Source: Enhydrobacter sp. (lineage in GTDB: Bacteria; Pseudomonadota; Alphaproteobacteria; Reyranellales; Reyranellaceae). From it: DNA of 48,851 nucleotides. This document shows, in pieces, positions 8,189 to 15,949 of this stretch (the first letter of the stretch is position 1; each line of letters opens with the position of its first letter). The stretch is taken from positions 1 through 48,851 of the forward strand of contig JAHCJV010000040.1 in NCBI GenBank assembly GCA_026126105.1. The letters run 5' to 3'. The notes under the pieces were generated by a model that made no database searches, was not told where the DNA came from, and saw nothing but the letters and a program-made list of their open reading frames with translations. A program made the position numbers and the translations under genes.

Positions 8189-8323
8189 ATGGACCGCAAT
8201 CTGACACCCACCGAGTCACGCAGCGGCGCAGTGAGCGGCCGAGTGATTCTTGTCCTTGTCTCGTCGTTCGCCGGCGCAGTCATCGGAATGGGTCTGGCAT
8301 GGGCTCTGTTCATTCAGGCTTGA
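8189..8323 (+). CDS. Small single-pass membrane protein (44 aa)
   Basis: Starts MDRNLTPTESRSG, then one hydrophobic segment (about residues 18-42, ILVLVSSFAGAVIGMGLAWA) that ends the protein. GGAG lies eight bases before the ATG. Length, RBS and a clean transmembrane helix support a real small protein. Function unknown. Confidence 0.5.
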   Translation: MDRNLTPTESRSGAVSGRVILVLVSSFAGAVIGMGLAWALFIQA

Positions 8324-8360
8324 CAACAGTCTCACCCTCTTTTTTGCGAGTAGCGTTGGT

Positions 8361-8606
8361 ATGAGCCCACCCGGTCACAAGCTATCCGATGCCGAGGGCG
8401 CGTTGCTGGATGAAATTGCTATTCTTACCCGCAGCGAAGGCCCTGAAGTGCCAATAAAGGACCTCGAATTGCGCCTGGAGGATCGAGGCTTCACCGACAT
8501 GCAAACGCGACGGGCCCTGATGTCGCTGCTGCGGCGTGGACAGGTCAGCCTTTCGGGCGCAAAACGAGTCTCACGGAAGGGCAGCGAGGCCGCTGCGCGG
8601 TATTGA
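8361..8606 (+). CDS. Small hypothetical protein, winged-helix-like (81 aa)
   Basis: Starts MSPPGHKLSDAEGALLDEI. Charged helices followed by MQTRRALMSLLRRGQVSLSG resemble a small helix-turn-helix or winged-helix domain, but this is a fold impression only. There is no strong RBS before the ATG. The frame is open upstream, so an earlier start at 8250 is possible. It ends four bases before the DUF2177 start and is probably co-transcribed with it. Confidence 0.45.
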   Translation: MSPPGHKLSDAEGALLDEIAILTRSEGPEVPIKDLELRLEDRGFTDMQTRRALMSLLRRGQVSLSGAKRVSRKGSEAAARY

Positions 8607-8610
8607 TCCC

Positions 8611-9003
8611 ATGAAGGGATGGTTGATCGCCTATTCAGCCGCCTTGGCCAGCCTGCTCGTGCTGGATGGCTTGTGGCTCGGCATCGTTGCGCGCGACTTC
8701 TACAAGGCGCGTCTCGGGGATCTCTTGCTCGAGAAGCCAAACCTTGCCATCGCCGCGGTTTTTTACCTGGCCCATCCGGCAGGCATCGCCACGTTCGCAG
8801 TCCCACAGTCTACCGCCTGGACAAGCGCCCTCCTCTATGGGGCGCTGTTCGGCTTCTTCATTTATGCCGCCTACGACGTCACCAACCTCGCAACGCTGCG
8901 GGGCTGGTCGACCAGCGTTGCCGTCGTCGACCTCGCATGGGGCACTGCAGCGACGGCAGCCGCTACCGCCGTTGCGTTCCTCGTTATGCGCAAGTTTGCC
9001 TGA
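8611..9003 (+). CDS. DUF2177-family integral membrane protein
   Basis: A 130-aa protein with four hydrophobic helices. The family pattern is clear: LDGLWLGIVARDFYKARLGDLL, FYLAHPAGIATFAV, FGFFIYAAYDVTNLATLRGW and VVDLAWGTAATAAAT. DUF2177 proteins are small inner-membrane proteins of unknown function. The ATG at 8611 follows the upstream 81-aa gene by four bases. Its TGA is immediately followed by the stop of the convergent GNAT gene. Confidence 0.85.
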   Translation: MKGWLIAYSAALASLLVLDGLWLGIVARDFYKARLGDLLLEKPNLAIAAVFYLAHPAGIATFAVPQSTAWTSALLYGALFGFFIYAAYDVTNLATLRGWSTSVAVVDLAWGTAATAAATAVAFLVMRKFA

Positions 9004-9264
9004 TCAGCCGCGATACTCGGGATGCCGTCGGACGTAAGCTACCACGAAGCTGCAGGCCGGCACGATCTTGAGCCCGCGCCGGCGCGTATCGTCGAGCGCT
9101 TCCTTCACGAGCCTCGAAGCGTAGCCCTTGCCCTCGTCGGCCGGCGGCACTTCGGTGTGGGTGAAGATCAGGCTGTCGCCCTGGCGACGATAGACCGCAA
9201 GGGCAAGGCCATTCTCGGTCTGCATCTCGTACCGGTTTTGCGCCGCGTTATGGGTCACCGACAT
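9004..9264 (-). CDS. Small GNAT-like N-acetyltransferase (YjdJ type)
   Basis: An 86-aa single-domain protein of the short Gcn5-related N-acetyltransferase family. The pattern is a beta-strand core, EVPPADEGKGYASRLVKEALDDTRRRGLKIVPACSFVVAYVRRHPEY. EGKGYASRL is the acetyl-CoA pyrophosphate loop, and the PACSFV...HPEY end is diagnostic of this subgroup. Substrate unknown; Cys in PACSFV may be catalytically relevant. Its stop codon directly touches that of DUF2177 (TGATCA), leaving no room for a terminator. Confidence 0.85.
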   Translation of the reverse strand: MSVTHNAAQNRYEMQTENGLALAVYRRQGDSLIFTHTEVPPADEGKGYASRLVKEALDDTRRRGLKIVPACSFVVAYVRRHPEYRG

Positions 9265-9277
9265 CGTCGCGTTCTCC

Positions 9278-10843
9278 CTATCGATCGACTTCCCAGAACA
9301 TCGGGTACGATGACCGGATCAAGCCCTTGAGATCGCTGCGGTAGCCTGCGGGGATCGTGAACTGGCCCCACATGATCGACGGCGTAAGGTCGTAGGCCGC
9401 GGCCTGGATCTCCGTCGCGATGCGGCGCCGATCGTCCAGCGTGGCGGCCTGGGTGAAGGCCTTCAGGAGCGCCGGAATGCGAGTGTCGCACGACCAGCCA
9501 GGGAAGTCGTTGCAGGTCGCCGCAACGTAGAAGTGCGTCAGCGGCGAGTACATGTCGGTGCCGTTCGAATAGACGGGAAACATCGACCAACCGTCCTTCT
9601 TGGCGCGGCGCGCCAGAACGGTCGGCCAGTCGCGCGGCTGCTGCTCCACGGTGAAACCCGCATCCCGCATGTTCTGCACGAAGACGCGTGACGCCGTCTG
9701 GCTGATCGAGCCCGCAACCTCGAGGATGATCACGGGCTCGCCCTTGTAGCCCGACGCCTTGAGCTCTGCCTTCGCCGCCGCCATGTCGTACGAATTACCC
9801 TTGGCGCCGGCATCGGTCGTCAGCGGCGTGCCGCACATCCAGAACGAGGGGCACGACTTGGCGCGATACTGCTCGGGCACGCCGATCGCGGTCAGCGTGG
9901 CGTCCTGGTCGACGAGCTTCCACAGCACCTTTCGGACGGCCGGATTGTCGAACGGCGGAAAGGCGTGATTGAGCCGGAAATTGCCCTGGAACTGGTGGAT
10001 GCCGCCCAGCCCCATCAGCTTCACGTTCTTGTCGCTCTCGAGGATCGGCAGCATGTCGAAGGGCAGGTACTGCATGTAATCGATCTCGCCCGCCAGCAGC
10101 GCATTGGCGCCGGTCGACTGGTCGGGCATGACGCGCAGGGTGAGCTGGTCGATTTTGACCTTCTTGCCGCCCGCCAGGAAATCGGGCGGCTCGTCGCGCG
10201 GCTTGTAGTCCGGATTGCGCTCGAGCAGCATCGTGTTTCCCGGCCGCCACTGGTCCTTGACGAAGCGGAACGGTCCCGAGCCGATGGGCTCGGGGATGCG
10301 CTGGTCGGCTGGCGTCGCGGCGATGCGCGCCGGCATGATGACGGGCAACGGGGCGTTGGGCTTGCCGAGAACCTCGAGAATGAGCGGGAACGGCTGCTTC
10401 AGCACGAACTCGAAAGTTCGCGCATCCTTCGCCTCGAGCGACGCAGTCTCGGCCATCAGCATCTTGCCGAGCGAATCGCGCACCGCCCAGCGCTTCAGCG
10501 ACGCGACGCAATCGGCGGCCGTGACCGGGCTGCCGTCATGGAACTTGAGGCCGTCGCGCAGGACAAAGGTCCAGGTCAGCTTGTCCGCGCTGGTCTGGAA
10601 GGTATCGATCATCTGCGGCTTTATCTCGCCCTTCCCATTCATGGCGAACAGCATGTCGAAGACATGCAGACCGAAGGTGCGCGTGATGGTGGCCGTGATG
10701 AAGTGCGGATCGAGGATCGTGACCTCCGACTCGAGCACCACGGTCAAGCCCTTGGCGGCGCGCGCCGCGCGTGGCCGGATGAGAGACGCTGCCGCCAATG
10801 CCGCGCCGCCCGCAAACGTGGTCCGCCGTCCAAAGCCACTCAT
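9278..10843 (-). CDS. ABC transporter substrate-binding protein, family 5 (peptide/nickel type)
   Basis: A 521-aa periplasmic solute-binding protein. The N-terminus has a twin-arginine-like signal (GRRTTFAGGAALAAASL, cleavage near RAARAA). Family-5 features: TILDPHFITATITRTFGLHVFDMLF, the WTFVLRDGLKFHDGSPVTAADC motif, IGSGPFRFV, and FRLNHAFPPFDNPAVRKVL. Relatives bind oligopeptides, nickel or opine-like solutes; the ligand cannot be told. No permease or ATPase gene is adjacent, so it is an orphan that must use a transporter encoded elsewhere. Confidence 0.88.
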   Translation of the reverse strand: MSGFGRRTTFAGGAALAAASLIRPRAARAAKGLTVVLESEVTILDPHFITATITRTFGLHVFDMLFAMNGKGEIKPQMIDTFQTSADKLTWTFVLRDGLKFHDGSPVTAADCVASLKRWAVRDSLGKMLMAETASLEAKDARTFEFVLKQPFPLILEVLGKPNAPLPVIMPARIAATPADQRIPEPIGSGPFRFVKDQWRPGNTMLLERNPDYKPRDEPPDFLAGGKKVKIDQLTLRVMPDQSTGANALLAGEIDYMQYLPFDMLPILESDKNVKLMGLGGIHQFQGNFRLNHAFPPFDNPAVRKVLWKLVDQDATLTAIGVPEQYRAKSCPSFWMCGTPLTTDAGAKGNSYDMAAAKAELKASGYKGEPVIILEVAGSISQTASRVFVQNMRDAGFTVEQQPRDWPTVLARRAKKDGWSMFPVYSNGTDMYSPLTHFYVAATCNDFPGWSCDTRIPALLKAFTQAATLDDRRRIATEIQAAAYDLTPSIMWGQFTIPAGYRSDLKGLIRSSYPMFWEVDR

Positions 10844-10898
10844 GTTACGCTACCCCTTCTGAGTACGACGGCACCGTAGCGCTGTTTGCGGTCCAACG

Positions 10899-10928
10899 AA
10901 AAGGCCGGTCCTTCCGAACCGGCCTTTT
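10899..10928 (-). terminator. Intrinsic terminator of the exported-CsbD gene
   Basis: A perfect 11-base stem AAAAGGCCGGT/ACCGGCCTTTT with an 8-base loop. Its A/T ends give a short U-tract on either strand. It lies downstream of the minus-strand csbD-like gene and upstream of the substrate-binding protein gene, and so separates them. Confidence 0.8.
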
Positions 10929-10986
10929 CATACCAGGGACACTCCCGACGACCGCAAAGCGGCGTCAGGACCCATCCCCGCTTCCT

Positions 10987-11310
10987 CTACATGGTTTTCC
11001 GCTTGTGCTCCCAACCGCTGACCTGAGCCTCGGCCTGCTCCTGGCTGATGCCGTAACGGACCTGAATTTTGCCCACGAGCTGATCACGCCGCCCCTGGAT
11101 CTCCATAAGATCATCCTCGGTGAGCTTGCCCCACTGTTCCTTGATCGCGCCTTTCGTCTGAACCCAACTGCCCTTCAGCTTCTCCCACATGGTGTCGAGT
11201 TCGCTCTGAATACCGGAATTGGTGGCAGAGTTCGATTGGGCGTGCCCCGCCAGCGGGAGCATGGCGGAGGCGATAGCCGCGGAAGCAGCGAGGAGGGCGA
11301 TGATGCGCAT
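10987..11310 (-). CDS. Exported CsbD-family protein
   Basis: A 107-aa protein with a signal peptide (MRIIALLAASAAIASAMLPLAGHA, probable cleavage after GHA), followed by a CsbD domain: WEKLKGSWVQTKGAIKEQWGKL, DDLMEIQGRRDQLVGKIQVRYGI. The domain is clearly related to the cytosolic CsbD at 17339-17536. CsbD proteins are small stress-induced proteins of unclear biochemistry; a periplasmic location is unusual. GAGG precedes the ATG. A near-consensus EcfG-type promoter lies at 11352-11377 and a strong terminator follows. Confidence 0.85.
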   Translation of the reverse strand: MRIIALLAASAAIASAMLPLAGHAQSNSATNSGIQSELDTMWEKLKGSWVQTKGAIKEQWGKLTEDDLMEIQGRRDQLVGKIQVRYGISQEQAEAQVSGWEHKRKTM

Positions 11311-11351
11311 GGTACCTCTTGTAAAGTGACCGAAATCGGGTGCGAATGGTG

Positions 11352-11377
11352 AACGACCGTCGGGGTGCCGAGGTTGC
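11352..11377 (-). promoter_or_regulatory. Near-consensus EcfG promoter (GCAAC-N17-CGTT)
   Basis: On the minus strand GCAAC, 17 bases, CGTT lies about 40 bases before the exported CsbD start. The alphaproteobacterial general-stress sigma consensus is GGAAC-N16/17-CGTT, so there is one mismatch. The stress-type product makes it plausible. Confidence 0.4.
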
Positions 11378-11391
11378 CCGTCAGCGCGATG

Positions 11392-11586
11392 TCAGGACCA
11401 CAGGGCCCTGAGGAGCCAGGCGATGGGAACGACGATCAGGATCGCGGCATAGAGATCCAGCAACTCGCCATCGAGAGGGCCCTGACGGTCCTGGCGCGCA
11501 CTCTCGGCACGCTGATCTCTGACTCTTGCGACCGCGGAAGACTGTCCGCTGGAGGGGGAAGCGATCGAGCGAGAACTTATCATCAT
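11392..11586 (-). CDS. Small membrane protein (64 aa)
   Basis: Polar first 40 residues with many Arg/Ser, then a C-terminal hydrophobic helix (DLYAAILIVVPIAWLLRALWS), a tail-anchored layout. AGGGG precedes the double ATG. A near-consensus EcfG promoter (11618-11643) lies about 30 bases upstream, which supports the gene being real and stress-linked. No family recognised. Confidence 0.45.
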   Translation of the reverse strand: MMISSRSIASPSSGQSSAVARVRDQRAESARQDRQGPLDGELLDLYAAILIVVPIAWLLRALWS

Positions 11587-11617
11587 GGCGCCCCTATGTT
11601 CGATCTTGTGCAGAATG

Positions 11618-11643
11618 AACGCCGCGCCGCCGCAATCGGTTGC
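11618..11643 (-). promoter_or_regulatory. Near-consensus EcfG promoter (GCAAC-N17-CGTT)
   Basis: The same one-mismatch form as at 11352-11377, on the minus strand, about 30 bases before the 64-aa membrane protein. It overlaps the region just before the stop codon of the hybrid kinase gene's downstream end. Confidence 0.35.
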
Positions 11644-11655
11644 AGAATGAGGCGC

Positions 11656-14199
11656 CTAGATGGCGACGCCTTGTCGGGCGACCTCTTCCAGCGCCTGTTG
11701 AAGGTCGATCGAGGAGTAGGGCTTTCCGATGAACCTCACGCTGCCCGGCTCGGCGTTGCTCTTGCCATAGCCACTTGCGATTATAACAGGAAGGCTAGGG
11801 AACCGTTTGCGCACCTCAGATGCAAGTTGTTCTCCCGTGATGCCCGGCAATCCGAGATCGGTGAGGAGCACATCGAACGCGCGGCCCCTGCCTAGAATTT
11901 CCAGTGCCTGCTCGCCGCTGCCCACCGCGGCGACCAGGCAGCCAAGGCGCTCGAGCATGTCGACCGTCGACATGCGCAGCACGACTTCGTCTTCGACGAA
12001 CAATACCCGCCGCGGACGCTCGGTCTCCGACGCGGGAACCGGCACCTGCTCCGCGGTCGCGACCGGGGGTCGATGCCGCGCAGCCAAGGCTGCAGACACC
12101 CGCGCCGCCAGCTCGTCACTTCGATAGGGCTTCACGATGATCGGAAACTCGGCCCCGTCGTCCTGCGGGATCAGATCCCGTGCATAGCCCGAGGTCAGCA
12201 GCACGCCGATCCCCCCCGGCCGCCGCGCCCGGGCGATCTTTGCCAGCTGCAGAGCCGAAATCGTACCCGGCATGACGATGTCGGTGAACAAGAGGTCGAA
12301 GGCCGGATCTTTCTCGAGCAAGCTGGCTGCAATGTCCGGATTTTCGACGGCGACGACCCGGTAGCCCCAGCCTTCCAACATGTCGACAACGGCGCGGCGG
12401 ACCTCCTCGTTGTCTTCAACCACGAGAATCCGGTCGTTGCCCGTCACAGGAAGCGGTACTTCCGCCACGGTCTCGGGAACCGGATCGAGCGTGCGGGGGA
12501 GATAGAGTTTGACGCTGGTGCCCTGACCGATCGCACTATCGATTCGAATGTGCCCGTTCGATTGCCGCACGAAGCCGTACACCATGCTCAGCCCGAGCCC
12601 TGTCCCGCGACCTTCGAGCTTGGTCGTGAAGAAGGGGTCGAAGGCGTGGGCGACCACGTCTGCCGGCATTCCAGTCCCCGTATCGGCAACGGCGATCAGC
12701 ACGTAGGAGCCAGGCGAGACCTCCGGGTGAAGCGCGGCATAGCGTCGATCGAGGGTAGCGTTCGATACCTCGATGCGCACGGCGCCGCCGTCAGGCATTG
12801 CATCGCGAGCATTCAGGGCAAGGTTCAGAATGGCGTTCTCGAGCTGGCCGGGATCGATTCTGGCGTTCCACGCATCGCCCGAGACCACATACTCGAGCAC
12901 CACGCGCTCTCCCAGGGCATGACGCAGGAGTTCGCCCATGTCGGAGGCCAACCGAGCGATGTTGGTCGGCTGCGGCGCGAGCGGTTGGCGGCGAGCAAAG
13001 GCAAGCAGCTGCCGCGTCAGCCGAGCGCCGCGATCGGCTGCGGCAGAAGCGCTGTGCAGGCGCCGCAGCACCTCGGGATCGGACGGCACGTTGCCCTTGA
13101 TAAGGTCGAGGTTGGTCTGGATGACCTGCAGGATGTTGTTGAAGTCATGCGCCATGCCGCCTGTGAGCTGACCGATCGCCTCCATTTTCTGGCCCTGCCG
13201 CAAGGCCGCGTCATCGCGCAGCTTCTCGGTGACGTCGACGCATCGCACCACGGCCCCGCCGCCGGACATCTCGCCACGCGAGACTTCGTAGTCCCGCCCG
13301 TCATAGGAGACTCGCGCCGTGACCTGCCTTTCCTGCTGGGGCTCGCCAAGGCGCAGGGGCTGGAGCAACGCCCGTGTCGCCGGAAAGCGCTCCGACAGCA
13401 GCTGGTCCCGCGTTGGTGCAGCCTCCCGCGACGGCGTCCACGATGCGAGGCTCGAAAAGGCTTCGTTCCAGGCGACCACCCTGCCCTCGGCGTCGAGAAC
13501 GCAGATCGGATCATGCAAAGTCTCGAGCGTGGTCTGCAGAAGTCGGGTGCGGGCCGAAAGCTCGGCGCGCGCGGTCTCGAGCCTCGAGCTGCCGCGCACG
13601 ATCAGGACCATGCCGACGACGAGGCAGGCGAAGGCACCGCCCAGCACCAGCAATCCGGCAAGGTCGGCCTGCTCCTGCTCGGACCGCAGCGCGGCGAGGC
13701 GGCGCGAGAGCAGCACGCTCTGGCCCTCGATGAAGGCGTCGGCGATCCGACGGATGCTGTCGCTCGTGACCCGCCCGGCATCGCGCGGCAGCGTCGCCTC
13801 GCGCCCGTAGAGCTGATACGCGACGATGGTGGCATTGAGCTCGCCCAGCTTCGCGGCAGTGGCTGCGCGGAACTCGGCGACATGGCGCAGTGCGCTGGAA
13901 TCGCCGGACGAGGCCGCTTCGAGCTGTCGCACGATGGGGTCGAAGCGCAGCCGCGCGCGCTCATAGGGCTCCAGGTTGGCGATGTCGCCGGTGAGCAGGT
14001 AGGCGCGCTGGCCGATTTCCGCGTCCTGCAACACGATCAGCGCCTGGCGCATCAGCGCGATGGTCTGGTAGGTGTTGGCTACGAGGCGCTGCTGCTTTGC
14101 GGCCGAGTTGCTGTGCATGAATGTCAGCGCCGTACCGGTCGCCACCAGCACGGCAATCGTCAATCCGACAACCAGGCCGATGGAGCGAGCGGTGCGCAT
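11656..14199 (-). CDS. Hybrid histidine kinase: CHASE3-PAS-HisKA-HATPase-REC-REC
   Basis: An 847-aa membrane sensor. TM1 is at about 8-27, a CHASE3-like helical sensor region (RQALIVLQDAEIGQRAYLLTG) at 35-175, TM2 at 182-202 and PAS at about 218-320. The HisKA dimerisation motif GGMAHDFNNILQ gives the phospho-acceptor H351. The HATPase domain has LENAILNLALNARDAMPDGG and DTGTGMP. Two C-terminal receivers follow (VVEDNEEVRRAV...FTDIVMPG and FVEDEVVLRMST...LTDLGLPG). The gene abuts the preceding HWE kinase gene (ATG directly after its stop), so it belongs to the phyR operon and is a likely input to the stress phosphorelay. The signal is unknown. Confidence 0.88.
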   Translation of the reverse strand: MRTARSIGLVVGLTIAVLVATGTALTFMHSNSAAKQQRLVANTYQTIALMRQALIVLQDAEIGQRAYLLTGDIANLEPYERARLRFDPIVRQLEAASSGDSSALRHVAEFRAATAAKLGELNATIVAYQLYGREATLPRDAGRVTSDSIRRIADAFIEGQSVLLSRRLAALRSEQEQADLAGLLVLGGAFACLVVGMVLIVRGSSRLETARAELSARTRLLQTTLETLHDPICVLDAEGRVVAWNEAFSSLASWTPSREAAPTRDQLLSERFPATRALLQPLRLGEPQQERQVTARVSYDGRDYEVSRGEMSGGGAVVRCVDVTEKLRDDAALRQGQKMEAIGQLTGGMAHDFNNILQVIQTNLDLIKGNVPSDPEVLRRLHSASAAADRGARLTRQLLAFARRQPLAPQPTNIARLASDMGELLRHALGERVVLEYVVSGDAWNARIDPGQLENAILNLALNARDAMPDGGAVRIEVSNATLDRRYAALHPEVSPGSYVLIAVADTGTGMPADVVAHAFDPFFTTKLEGRGTGLGLSMVYGFVRQSNGHIRIDSAIGQGTSVKLYLPRTLDPVPETVAEVPLPVTGNDRILVVEDNEEVRRAVVDMLEGWGYRVVAVENPDIAASLLEKDPAFDLLFTDIVMPGTISALQLAKIARARRPGGIGVLLTSGYARDLIPQDDGAEFPIIVKPYRSDELAARVSAALAARHRPPVATAEQVPVPASETERPRRVLFVEDEVVLRMSTVDMLERLGCLVAAVGSGEQALEILGRGRAFDVLLTDLGLPGITGEQLASEVRKRFPSLPVIIASGYGKSNAEPGSVRFIGKPYSSIDLQQALEEVARQGVAI

Positions 14200-15927
14200 C
14201 TAGTCGTGCCCCGCCTCGTCGCGCGGCAGCGGGAAGGTCACGACCACACGAGTCCCGCCCCCTTCACGCGGAGTAATCTTGGCCTCGCCGCCCAGCTGCA
14301 TGGCCAAGCCGCTTATCAGCGTCAGGCCGAAGCTGCCGCGCGCGCCATTGCCGACCACCCCGCGAGACGTCTCCGCACCGTTGTCCTCGATGACGAGCTC
14401 CGCTTCTCCCCCTTCCTTCTCGACCGCCTCTATGACGATCTCCGGCACCTTCACGCCGCTGAAATCGTGATTGAGCGCGCGGCCGACCGCTTCGGTCACG
14501 ATCAAGCCGACGGGTATGGCCGTGTCCGGACCCACCGCCATGATCGGCGCGCGGATTTGATAGCGCGGAGTCGGCCGCTCGATGCCGGGGCGTGGAACCG
14601 AGATCTGGCGCACGAGATCGCTGATGAACTGCTGGAAGTCGACCAAAGACCAGCTCGACCGCTCGTACAGATGGCGATGCAGGATCGACAGCGTCAGCAC
14701 CCGGTTCTGCGCGTCGCCGAAGAAGCGCCGGATCCGCGGCGAGCGAATCTCGCCAGCCTGCAGATTGAGCAGGCTCGAAATCATCTGCAGGTTGTTCTTC
14801 ACACGATGATGGATCTCGCGCAGCATGTGGTCGCGCTGCTCGAGCCCCGCTTTCAGCTCCTGTTCCCGGCTGGCGATCGCGGCAGCCATCTCGCTGACCC
14901 TGGCCCCGACCGAGACCATTTCCGGCGTCCAGGGATGCAATGGAGCAAGCGTTACACTCTCGCCTCGTGCGACCCGGCCGGCAAAGTCCTGAATGTATCG
15001 AAGCGGCCGTACACACCAGCGATCCGCCCCCAGCCAGATCGCGGTCATGACGACGGCCATCGCCAACAGGATGAGAACGAACTCCCCCCAGTCGAGCAGC
15101 AGCGCCATGAGGCTGCGGTCCGTCGGAACGGTGCCGATGGCGTAGAGCGTCTCGCCTTGCAGGGGACGAACGGAAAAGTCGTAAGGCGCGCCATTCTGGC
15201 CATAATCGGCAAAGGCGTCCTGCCCGGACGCAATCCACTCGGCGACGCGCGATGCGACGGGCAGTGCCGACGTCGCGCGGGCGTCGCCGCCCAGCCGGCC
15301 GCCAGCGCGATCGACGAGTGCAACGCCTGCCGAGCCCGCCGACTGCGGCGACCCGATCTGCTCGGCAAGTCCACGGATCGACAATCCCAGGGCACACATG
15401 CCCGCGAACTGGCCATCGCGCACCACCGGCACACCGATCGGGATCACGGTTTGCTGCGTGACACGGCTCGCGACATTGGCGCCGATGTCAGGCGCGAGGG
15501 AGGTCTTCACGAGGCGGAACAGCTCACGATCGGAGAAGTTCATACCCCGTGCGGTGGGCGTGCTGCCACAACGTCCGATACCGAGATCGTCGACGACTAT
15601 CGCGGCAGAATAGTCGGACGGAAACTTCTGCAGAACCTGCGCAAGGTATCCATCGCAATGCTGCGCATCCGCGGCTGTGGACGCGGGTTCGAGCGCGCGC
15701 TTCACGGCGTCGCCTTCGCAGACCGCGATCAGAAGGCGGCGCGACCCCTCCATCAGCTCATGATATCGAGCAGCCGCGAGGTCGGCGACGGTGAAAGCGC
15801 CCTGCGCATGAAGCGCCCGTTCCTGGCGAGCATTGTCATATGCCCGCCATCCGGAGAGCGCCGCCACTGGCAGGAGCGCCAGCGCCGTGACCGCGACCAG
15901 TCGGGTGCGCAGCGACCAGCGCGACAT
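14200..15927 (-). CDS. HWE/HisKA_2-type sensor histidine kinase, degenerate N-box
   Basis: A 575-aa protein: TM1 at about 8-26, a periplasmic region of roughly 250 residues with Cys at 70, 91, 120 and 178, TM2 at about 281-301, then a HAMP-like stretch and HisKA_2 (REIHHRVKNNLQM, phospho-His about 374). The HATPase D-box (IEDNG) and G-box (GSFGLTLI) are present. The N-box, normally VNELVTNAL, reads VTEAVGRAL, so both conserved Asn are lost (Thr478, Arg483). HWE/HisKA_2 kinases are the usual PhyR kinases (PhyK type). It sits 22 bases after phyR and directly before the hybrid kinase. Confidence 0.85.
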   Translation of the reverse strand: MSRWSLRTRLVAVTALALLPVAALSGWRAYDNARQERALHAQGAFTVADLAAARYHELMEGSRRLLIAVCEGDAVKRALEPASTAADAQHCDGYLAQVLQKFPSDYSAAIVVDDLGIGRCGSTPTARGMNFSDRELFRLVKTSLAPDIGANVASRVTQQTVIPIGVPVVRDGQFAGMCALGLSIRGLAEQIGSPQSAGSAGVALVDRAGGRLGGDARATSALPVASRVAEWIASGQDAFADYGQNGAPYDFSVRPLQGETLYAIGTVPTDRSLMALLLDWGEFVLILLAMAVVMTAIWLGADRWCVRPLRYIQDFAGRVARGESVTLAPLHPWTPEMVSVGARVSEMAAAIASREQELKAGLEQRDHMLREIHHRVKNNLQMISSLLNLQAGEIRSPRIRRFFGDAQNRVLTLSILHRHLYERSSWSLVDFQQFISDLVRQISVPRPGIERPTPRYQIRAPIMAVGPDTAIPVGLIVTEAVGRALNHDFSGVKVPEIVIEAVEKEGGEAELVIEDNGAETSRGVVGNGARGSFGLTLISGLAMQLGGEAKITPREGGGTRVVVTFPLPRDEAGHD

Positions 15928-15949
15928 GATGATGAAAGCGCCCGCGCCG

